Source: Sphingosinicella terrae (GTDB lineage Bacteria > Pseudomonadota > Alphaproteobacteria > Sphingomonadales > Sphingomonadaceae). Taken from it: a stretch of 64,000 bases of DNA. Numbering within the stretch: the first letter of the stretch is position 1; the number at the start of each line of letters is the position of its first letter. The notes under the pieces are model-generated. The model was given only the letters and a program-made list of their open reading frames with translations, ran no database searches and had not been told where the DNA came from. Below are positions 58,295 through 64,000 of this stretch, one piece after another. A program made the translations under genes and the position numbers. The DNA lies in contig NZ_QDFY01000003.1 of assembly GCF_003347635.1 (NCBI RefSeq), forward strand, positions 62,001-126,000, in the 5' to 3' direction.

Positions 58295-58939
58295 ATGACC
58301 GATGAGGAGGCGCGGTCCGCGCTCCAGCAACTGATCGAGGAAAGAGGGGAGGATTATTCCGGCCTGTCCCGGCTGCTCGGGCGCAACCCCGCTTATGTCC
58401 AGCAATATATCAAGCGCGGCAGTCCGCGGCGGCTCGCCGAAGAGGACCGCCGGATCCTCGCCCGCTATTTCGGCGTCGACCAGGCGCTTCTCGGTGGGCC
58501 CGCGGCCGGTGCGCCCGCCGGCCTGGTGGCGGTCGGGCGCTACGATGCCGCCGCCGCGGCCGGCGCGGGGGCCTTTTCCGATGGAGTCGAGGTCCGCCCG
58601 AACCTGGCCTTCGACCGCGAATGGCTGCGCCGGCTCGCGCGAGGCGGCCCCGACCAGCTCTCGATCATCCGGGTCCAGGGCGATTCGATGACGCCCCTGC
58701 TGGAAGACGGCGACGAGATACTCGTCGACCGGGCCGACGGGGCCGGACGCCTGCGCGACGGGGTCTATGTCCTGAGGATCGACGAAAGCCTGGTGGTGAA
58801 GCGCGTCGCGCTGAATCCGGCCGAGCGCACCGTCTCGATCCGCAGCGACAATGTCGCCTACCCGGGATGGCCCGATTGCCCGATCGGAGCCCTCGACGTC
58901 GTCGGCCGGGTGGTCTGGGCAGGCGGGCGGATCGGTTGA
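58295..58939 (+). CDS. S24 (LexA/CI-like) transcriptional regulator
   Basis: A 214-residue regulator with an N-terminal helix-turn-helix (DYSGLSRLLGRNPAYVQQYIKRGSPRRL, about 20-47) and a C-terminal S24 peptidase domain. The catalytic Ser131 is in RVQGDSMTPLLEDGDEILVDR, and Lys169 lies in RIDESLVVKRV. The Ser and Lys are spaced as in LexA/UmuD/CI-type autocleaving proteins, so it could be switched off by self-cleavage. A cleavage site is not obvious in the linker. The neighbouring small HTH protein and the operator make a plausible two-way switch. Confidence 0.88.
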   Translation: MTDEEARSALQQLIEERGEDYSGLSRLLGRNPAYVQQYIKRGSPRRLAEEDRRILARYFGVDQALLGGPAAGAPAGLVAVGRYDAAAAAGAGAFSDGVEVRPNLAFDREWLRRLARGGPDQLSIIRVQGDSMTPLLEDGDEILVDRADGAGRLRDGVYVLRIDESLVVKRVALNPAERTVSIRSDNVAYPGWPDCPIGALDVVGRVVWAGGRIG

Positions 58940-58969
58940 TCGCCGGGTCGGCCGCGATCGGACCTCCAC

Positions 58970-59146
58970 TCAGCGGCGGCGATCGACCAGCCACACCACG
59001 AGGAGAAGGACGAGGCCGACGCCGAAGCCGACCAGCAGGCCGATGCTCGGCTGCCCGAAGAAGGCACCGACGACCGGCCCCAGCAAGATCGACGCTGCGA
59101 GCAGGGCGCCGCCGGCCATAGGCGTGCGTTTCGGAGATGCGGTCAT
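58970..59146 (-). CDS. 58-residue two-helix membrane protein
   Basis: ATG at 59146; upstream in-frame codons are unlikely. Two helices (GALLAASILLGPVVGAFFG and GLLVGFGVGLVLLLVVWLV) separated by a short turn, and a basic C-terminus DRRR. No family known to me. It lies convergent to the S24 gene, 30 bases away. Confidence 0.6.
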   Translation of the reverse strand: MTASPKRTPMAGGALLAASILLGPVVGAFFGQPSIGLLVGFGVGLVLLLVVWLVDRRR

Positions 59147-59295
59147 GGCGGCTCCATGGCAGCGGCCGTTCCGGGCGGCCAGCGGATTCTCGCCGGTCGA
59201 CCCCCGCTGCTCACATGGTTTACCCTGTGTTGAGCATGGCCATCCGCGCTTTCGCAACCCACGCCGGCTAGGTCGATCCGACCACAGCTTATCGG

Positions 59296-59517
59296 GTGGA
59301 GCCCTTGCAGCCTCACGTCCATCTCCCCGACCGCTCGGCAGCAGCCGAGGCGGCCGACCTGATCGCGCGCTTCGGCGACCATGCCGGCGCCGAGGCGGCC
59401 GCGCGCGCCGACGCGAGCCGCGAGCGCGGCAACGTCATCCATTTCTGTCGCTGGCGGCAGATCGGACGGATGATCGCCTTGCTGGCGGCCGGCCCGGACG
59501 CAGCCACCCTCCATTGA
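59296..59517 (+). CDS. Small conserved-type protein (DUF6961-like)
   Basis: A 73-residue protein starting at GTG 59296, with no good ribosome site visible. The core ADLIARFGDHAGAEAAARADAS followed by CRWRQIGRMIALLAAG resembles small helical proteins common in Sphingomonadales (DUF6961-like). Function unknown. The frame is well formed and ends cleanly, but the weak start lowers confidence. Confidence 0.5.
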   Translation: MEPLQPHVHLPDRSAAAEAADLIARFGDHAGAEAAARADASRERGNVIHFCRWRQIGRMIALLAAGPDAATLH

Positions 59518-59551
59518 CCCGCCGGCCTGGGCCGCCGGGCGCAAGGCATGG

Positions 59552-59590
59552 ATAAGCGAGCTTATTCGTCGCTGGCGCACCCTTGCGCCA
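59552..59590. promoter_or_regulatory. Two inverted repeats upstream of tamA
   Basis: ATAAGC-GA-GCTTAT (59552-59565) is a perfect 14-bp palindrome. TGGCGCA-CCCT-TGCGCCA (59573-59590) is a perfect 7-bp stem with a 4-base loop. The first could bind a regulator, the second could terminate the upstream small gene. Both lie in the 180-base gap before tamA. Confidence 0.4.
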
Positions 59591-59700
59591 GGGGTTAGAG
59601 CAGCCGCGAGAGCGGGTCATCTCAGCAATGGTTTCGACGCGTGCGATTCGCATTTCGGCGGGTGTTCCCGGCGGCTTCGAATTGCCCTAGGATTCGCTAT

Positions 59701-61716
59701 ATGTTGCAAGTCGTTGCGGGGCGACGTGCGGCGGCTTCCCTGGCTGCTCTGATGCTCCTCTCTTCTCCGGCCGCGGCCGCCGCGCAGGCAGGGCCGGCAG
59801 CCGACGACCTCGAGACGGCCCCGCAGCCGCCGGCGTCGGATCCTTTCTCCGATCTCGCGGCACCCCTCGACCCCTCGGCGCCGCTCGAGCCCTGGCCCGA
59901 TCTCGAGGTCGACTGGCCCGACATGGAAGAGGCGCCCGGCAGCGGGATCGCCGACACACCCGATCCGGCGGCCGCGGATGCCGCCGCTGACCGGCGCTAC
60001 GCCTATCGGATCGAAGGGCTGGACGGAGTTGCCACCGAATCGCTGCTCGCCCAGTTCCGCGAGCTGTCGACGCTGGAGGAATATCGCGACGACCCGACCA
60101 ATGCTGCCCAGATCGATCGCCGTGCCCGCACCGATGCCGAGCTGCTCGGCGAGCTGCTGCGCGCTCACGGCTATTATGATGCTCTGGTCACCACCCGGGT
60201 CGAGTCCGCACCCGCTGCCGGCTATTCGGTGATCCTCGTCGCTGAAACCGGGCCGCTCTATCGCTTCGCCGAGATACGGCTGCCGGGCCTGGAGGAAGCT
60301 ACAGGAGGGGATGCGCCGGCGCTCCGGGAAGCTTTCGGCGTCGCGCGGGACGATCCTGTCGACGCGCAGCGGGTCGAGGCGGCGCAAGAAGCGCTGCGCA
60401 GCGAGCTCGGCCGGCGCGGCTATGCCTTCGCCGAGGTCGAGGCGCCGGAAGTCACCGTCGACCATGAGAGCCGCACGGCCATCCTGGTGATGCCGGTGCG
60501 GCCGCAGGGGACGCGTCGGTTCGGACGGATCATCGTCGAGGGCACGCCGCTGTTCAGCGCCGGCCATCTCGAGACGATCGCCCGGTTCGACGAGGGCGAT
60601 CCCTACCGCGCGGCGCGGGTGGAGGATCTGCGCCAGGCGCTGGTCCAGACCGGCCTCATTTCGTCGGTGACGATCCGGCCGGTCGCGCGGGAGGGCACCG
60701 ATCTCGTCGACCTCGCCGTCGCGATCGAGCCGGCGCCGATGCGCACGATAGCCGGCGAGGCGGGCTACGGCACCGGCGAGGGCGTGCGGATCGAGGCGAG
60801 CTGGCAGCACCGCAACCTGCTTCCACCCGAAGGGGCGGTCACCTTCCGCGGTGTCCTCGGCACGCGCGAGCAGCTCGTCTCGGCGATCCTCAGGCGCAAC
60901 AATTTCGGCCGACGCGATCAGGTGCTCAACGCCCAGATCGCCGCCGCCCATACCGATCGGCCGGCTTATAATGCCCGGACCTTCGTCCTCGCCGGCGGCA
61001 TCGAGCGGCAGAGCAACATCATCTGGCAGAAGAAATGGACCTGGTCGCTCGGCGCCGAGCTGACCGCGACCGACGAGCGCGACGTCGATCTCGATACCGG
61101 CACGACGCGGCGCCGGACCTTCTTCATCGGCGCGATCCCAGCCTATCTCGGCTATGACGGCTCCAACGATCTGCTCGACCCGACGTCCGGCTTCCGCCTC
61201 TCCGGCCGGCTTTCCCCCGAGGCGTCGCTCCAGTCCGGCAGCTTCTTCTATGCCCGTGCCCAGATCGACGGCAGTTTCTACCAGCCGGTGTCGGATCGGG
61301 TGACGCTTGCCGGCCGCACCCGGCTCGGCACCATCTTCGGCGCCAGCCGCGATCGCATCGCTCCGTCGCGGCGCTTCTATGCCGGCGGCGGCGGATCGGT
61401 TCGCGGCTACGGTTTCCAGGCGCTGGGGCCGCGCGACCCGGTCTTCGACGATCCGATCGGCGGCCGCAGCCTCGCCGAGTTCGCGATCGAGGCGCGCATC
61501 CGCGTCGGCAATTTCGGGATCGTCCCCTTTCTCGACGGCGGCAACATCTCGACCTCGCCCTGGCCGCGGTTCGACAATCTCCGCTTCGGCGCCGGCATCG
61601 GCGCCCGCTACCACACCCGCTTCGGCCCGATCAGGGTCGACCTCGCGACGCCGATCAATCCACAGCGCGGCGACCCGCGAATCGCCGTCTACGTCTCGCT
61701 CGGACAGGCCTTCTAG
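59701..61716 (+). CDS. tamA: Translocation and assembly module subunit TamA
   Basis: A 671-residue Omp85-family outer-membrane protein. The ATG at 59701 has AGGA 8 bases before it and opens a signal peptide (VAGRRAAASLAALMLLSSPAAAAAQ); the GTG at 59641 is not needed. An acidic Pro-rich linker precedes POTRA-like repeats (RRARTDAELLGELLRAHGYYDA; AQEALRSELGRRGYAFAEV; GHLETIARFDEGDPY with VEDLRQALVQTGLISSV). The 16-strand barrel has the lid-lock motif YAGGGGSVRGYGFQALGPRD (VRGY). Works with TamB in outer-membrane protein or lipid transport. Its stop is followed immediately by the tamB start. Confidence 0.94.
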   Translation: MLQVVAGRRAAASLAALMLLSSPAAAAAQAGPAADDLETAPQPPASDPFSDLAAPLDPSAPLEPWPDLEVDWPDMEEAPGSGIADTPDPAAADAAADRRYAYRIEGLDGVATESLLAQFRELSTLEEYRDDPTNAAQIDRRARTDAELLGELLRAHGYYDALVTTRVESAPAAGYSVILVAETGPLYRFAEIRLPGLEEATGGDAPALREAFGVARDDPVDAQRVEAAQEALRSELGRRGYAFAEVEAPEVTVDHESRTAILVMPVRPQGTRRFGRIIVEGTPLFSAGHLETIARFDEGDPYRAARVEDLRQALVQTGLISSVTIRPVAREGTDLVDLAVAIEPAPMRTIAGEAGYGTGEGVRIEASWQHRNLLPPEGAVTFRGVLGTREQLVSAILRRNNFGRRDQVLNAQIAAAHTDRPAYNARTFVLAGGIERQSNIIWQKKWTWSLGAELTATDERDVDLDTGTTRRRTFFIGAIPAYLGYDGSNDLLDPTSGFRLSGRLSPEASLQSGSFFYARAQIDGSFYQPVSDRVTLAGRTRLGTIFGASRDRIAPSRRFYAGGGGSVRGYGFQALGPRDPVFDDPIGGRSLAEFAIEARIRVGNFGIVPFLDGGNISTSPWPRFDNLRFGAGIGARYHTRFGPIRVDLATPINPQRGDPRIAVYVSLGQAF

Positions 61717-64000
61717 GTGAGCGACGCCGTCCCCGATCCGCTGGCTGCGCCGTCCGAGGCACTGGCGGAGCCGGAACCCCCGCGGCGGCGTTTCTGGCGC
61801 CGCTGGCTGTCGGGGGCGGCGAAGCTGATCGTCGTCGTCGCGCTCGGCATCGCCGCGATCCTGGCGGCCCTGATGGCGTTCCTCGATACCGGGCCGGGCC
61901 ACCGCTTCATCGTCGACCGGATCGCGGCGATGACCCCGGCCTCCGGTCTTCGCATCCGCATCGGCCGGATCGAGGGATCGATCTGGGGCGAGACCCGGCT
62001 GAGGGACGTGCGCCTCTACGATCCCGAGGGACTGTTCGCCGAATCGGCGGCGATCGACATGGACTGGCGCCCGATCGCCTTCCTGTTCAACCGGCTGCTG
62101 ATCCACGAGCTGGAATCCGATCTCGTCATCCTCCATCGCCTGCCCGAGCTGATCGAGCCCGAGGAGCCCGGCCCGATCCTTCCGCGCTACGACATCCATG
62201 TCGGCCGCCTCGACGTTCACCTGCTTCGGATCGGCCGCCGGGTCACCGGCCGCGAGCGCGCCGGCAGCCTCGCCGGTGAGGCGGAGATCCGGCGTGGCCG
62301 GGCGCTGATCGGGCTGGAGGTGCGGGTGCGCGAGTCGTCTGGAGCGGCCGACATGCCCGGCGGCGACCTCCTGCGCGTGCGGCTCGATGCCGAACCGGAG
62401 CGCGACCGCTTCGACCTCGAGGCTCGGGTCCGATCGCCGGCCGACGGTGTCGCCGGTGCGATGCTCGGGACGCGACGCCCGGTCCGGCTCGACGTCCAGG
62501 GCGACGGCAGCTGGGCTCGCTGGCGCGGACGTGGCCTGCTCGACATTTCCGGCCGCCGCACCGCCGAGATCGCGCTCGGCATGGACGAAGGCCGCTTTCG
62601 CTTGCGCGGCTGGGCGGCGCCGGCGCCTTTCCTGCGCGGCAAGCTCCAGCGGCTGAGCGCGCAACGCATGCTGCTCAATGCGGCCGGCACGGTAGACGAA
62701 AGCCGCTTCGACGGGCGCCTGTCGGTCCGCACCGCCGCGCTCCGCGCCGAGGCTCGCGGCGCCGTCGATTTCGGGCGCGGCCGCTATGACGAGGTCGCGG
62801 TCGCCGCCGAGCTGCTGCAGCCGCCGGCCTTGTTCCGCAACATGACCGGCCGCCAGGTCCGGCTCACCGGCCTGCTCGACGGCCGCTTCGGCGAGGCCGA
62901 CTTCGTCTATCGCCTCACCGCGCCGCGCGTCGCCTTCGACCAGACCGGGTTCGAGGAGGTGCGGGCCACCGGTCGCGGACGTCTGACGCGCACGCCTGTC
63001 CGGGTGCCGGTCCTCGCCACGGCGCGAAGGGTCACCGGCGCCGGTGACGTCGCCGGGAACATCCTTGCCAATCTCCGGCTCGAGGGCGCGCTCGAAGTGA
63101 CCGCGCGGCAGCTCACCGGACAGCGGCTCGCGATACGCTCGGACCGCCTGCGCGGGTTCGCCAATGTCGAGGTCGACCTGCGCACGGGGGTCTATCTCGT
63201 CACCGCCGACGCGGCCTTGCCCCAATATCTCGTTCCGGGCTTCGGTCTCGTCGACGTCACCAGCGATCTCCGGGCCGTGCCGGGTCCCGGCGGCCGCGGC
63301 ACCATCGTCAGCGGCGACGCGCGCGCCCAGGTGCGGCGGCTCGACAATGGCTTCCTCGCCTGGGTGGCCGGCGGCCTTCCGCGGCTCGACACCGCCTGGG
63401 TACGCGGCCCGGACGGGATCGTCCGCTTCTCCAACCTTCGGGTCGGTGCGCCGAACCTTGCTCTGGCGGCGCAGGGGCTGCGCCGCCGCGACGGCACCTT
63501 TTCGCTGGAGGCGAGCGGGCGTCATGCCGAATACGGCCCGCTCAGTCTGAATCTCGAAGGACGGATCGAGCGGCCGCAGCTGGCGATCAGGCTGGAAAGC
63601 CCCGTCGACGCGCTCGGCCTCGCCGACGTCCTGATCGAGCTCGACCCCAGCGACGCGGGCTTCGCCTGGCGGGCGGCCGGCGGCTCGACGCTCGGGCCGT
63701 TCACCGGCAATGGCGCGATCCTGCTGCCGTCCGGTCAGCCGGCGACGATCCAGGTCGTGGCGCTCGACGTGTCCGGAACGCGGGCGGTCGGCGCGCTCCG
63801 CTCCGATCCCGGCGGCTTCACCGGCCGGCTCGACGTCGCCGGCGGCGGGCTGGACGGGCGGCTGCTGTTCAGCCCCGCGGGAACGGTCCAGCGGATCGCC
63901 GTCAATCTCGCCGCCGCGGACGCGCGCTTCGTCGGGCCGCCGCCGATCGTCATGCGCCGCGGCACGATCGAGGGAGTCGTCCTGCTCGATCCCGCCGGCA
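61717..64000 (+). CDS. tamB: Translocation and assembly module subunit TamB, 3' partial
   Basis: Runs from GTG 61717, the base after the tamA stop, and stays open to the window end (761 codons visible of a protein usually over 1300). An Arg-rich cytoplasmic tail (RRRFWRRW) and one helix (LIVVVALGIAAILAALMAFL) anchor it in the inner membrane. Then DTGPGHRFIVDRIA...SGLRIRIGRIEGSIWGETRLRDVRLYD is the typical AsmA/TamB opening (IEGSIWG). The rest is repetitive beta sequence, as in the TamB beta-groove. Spans the periplasm and partners TamA. The conserved TamB C-terminal domain lies outside the window. Confidence 0.93.
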   Translation, partial: MSDAVPDPLAAPSEALAEPEPPRRRFWRRWLSGAAKLIVVVALGIAAILAALMAFLDTGPGHRFIVDRIAAMTPASGLRIRIGRIEGSIWGETRLRDVRLYDPEGLFAESAAIDMDWRPIAFLFNRLLIHELESDLVILHRLPELIEPEEPGPILPRYDIHVGRLDVHLLRIGRRVTGRERAGSLAGEAEIRRGRALIGLEVRVRESSGAADMPGGDLLRVRLDAEPERDRFDLEARVRSPADGVAGAMLGTRRPVRLDVQGDGSWARWRGRGLLDISGRRTAEIALGMDEGRFRLRGWAAPAPFLRGKLQRLSAQRMLLNAAGTVDESRFDGRLSVRTAALRAEARGAVDFGRGRYDEVAVAAELLQPPALFRNMTGRQVRLTGLLDGRFGEADFVYRLTAPRVAFDQTGFEEVRATGRGRLTRTPVRVPVLATARRVTGAGDVAGNILANLRLEGALEVTARQLTGQRLAIRSDRLRGFANVEVDLRTGVYLVTADAALPQYLVPGFGLVDVTSDLRAVPGPGGRGTIVSGDARAQVRRLDNGFLAWVAGGLPRLDTAWVRGPDGIVRFSNLRVGAPNLALAAQGLRRRDGTFSLEASGRHAEYGPLSLNLEGRIERPQLAIRLESPVDALGLADVLIELDPSDAGFAWRAAGGSTLGPFTGNGAILLPSGQPATIQVVALDVSGTRAVGALRSDPGGFTGRLDVAGGGLDGRLLFSPAGTVQRIAVNLAAADARFVGPPPIVMRRGTIEGVVLLDPAG

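Noticed and set aside
59595-59680. Possible second tRNA (GGTTAGAGCAGCC resembles a D arm)
   Set aside because: No matching acceptor stem, anticodon arm or T arm with TTCGA follows.
59617-63525. A 1302-codon open frame on the minus strand opposite tamA and tamB
   Set aside because: It has no recognisable domain, is full of Arg/Asp/Glu/Gly repeats typical of the antisense of GC-rich coding DNA, and tamA/tamB on the plus strand are clear.
1-64000. CRISPR array, prophage, toxin-antitoxin or antiphage defence island
   Set aside because: No regularly spaced repeats, cas, phage structural, integrase, toxin-antitoxin or known defence genes were seen. The S24/HTH pair resembles a phage switch but lacks any phage neighbour.

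Overview
The window is about 64 kb of high-GC, gene-dense chromosomal DNA. It suggests an alphaproteobacterium of the order Sphingomonadales. The grounds are two large TonB-dependent receptors, TamA/TamB, genes of the exosortase A (XrtA)-associated exopolysaccharide type, a short PutA paired with an Lrp-type regulator, many ATGA/TGATG translational overlaps, and frequent GTG or TTG starts. I see no transposase, integrase, CRISPR array, rRNA or plasmid gene. One tRNA, tRNA-Arg(TCT), is present.

Layout. (1) 1-5.5 kb: the end of a Wzx/Wzy-type exopolysaccharide locus, with a sugar transferase (5' end cut by the window), an O-antigen ligase/polymerase and two methyltransferases reading right, facing a flippase and a WecG-type glycosyltransferase reading left. 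(2) 5.7-14.3 kb: a mixed stretch with a secreted PDZ-alpha/beta hydrolase, a MarR/VOC/GST detoxification group with a good operator, a divergent SNase-like protein, a LytS-type kinase without a visible response regulator, a WYL regulator facing a DUF1579-like/NIPSNAP pair, and a flavin amine oxidase. (3) 14.4-22.8 kb: a catabolic operon of TonB receptor, carboxylesterase, acyl-CoA ligase, TetR regulator and a second carboxylesterase, behind a clear promoter and inverted repeat. (4) 22.9-29.4 kb: a D-glutamate operon of the DgcR-DgcN-DgcA type, extended by a secreted D-aminoacylase-type hydrolase, a glutamate-family symporter and a PhyH-type dioxygenase. (5) 29.5-40.8 kb: a peptide and cell-wall turnover neighbourhood with an amidohydrolase-CIA30 fusion, an S9 peptidase, a PBP4-type DD-peptidase, a beta-lactamase-fold serine hydrolase, an AmpG-type permease and a 1041-residue TonB receptor. 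(6) 40.9-53.9 kb: mostly housekeeping genes, namely lysA, tRNA-Arg, a queuosine-precursor transporter, a DHA2 efflux pump, thiolase and MaoC, an Lrp regulator divergent from putA, MscS and topoisomerase IB. (7) 54-57.7 kb: an XrtA-associated O-ligase, a 52-residue small protein and a glycosyltransferase, without XrtA itself. (8) 57.7-64 kb: a divergent HTH/S24 regulator module with a palindromic operator, two small genes, then tamA and the 5' part of tamB, which runs off the window.

How the genes may work together. Regions 4 and 5 lie side by side. Between them they hold enzymes that could release, import and degrade D-glutamate-containing peptides: a DD-peptidase, peptidases and amidohydrolases, AmpG, a TonB receptor, D-aminoacylase, a symporter, DgcN and DgcA. 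I infer, but cannot prove from sequence, that this is a cell-wall or D-amino-acid scavenging island. Region 3 reads as a self-contained ester or acyl-glycoside utilisation operon.
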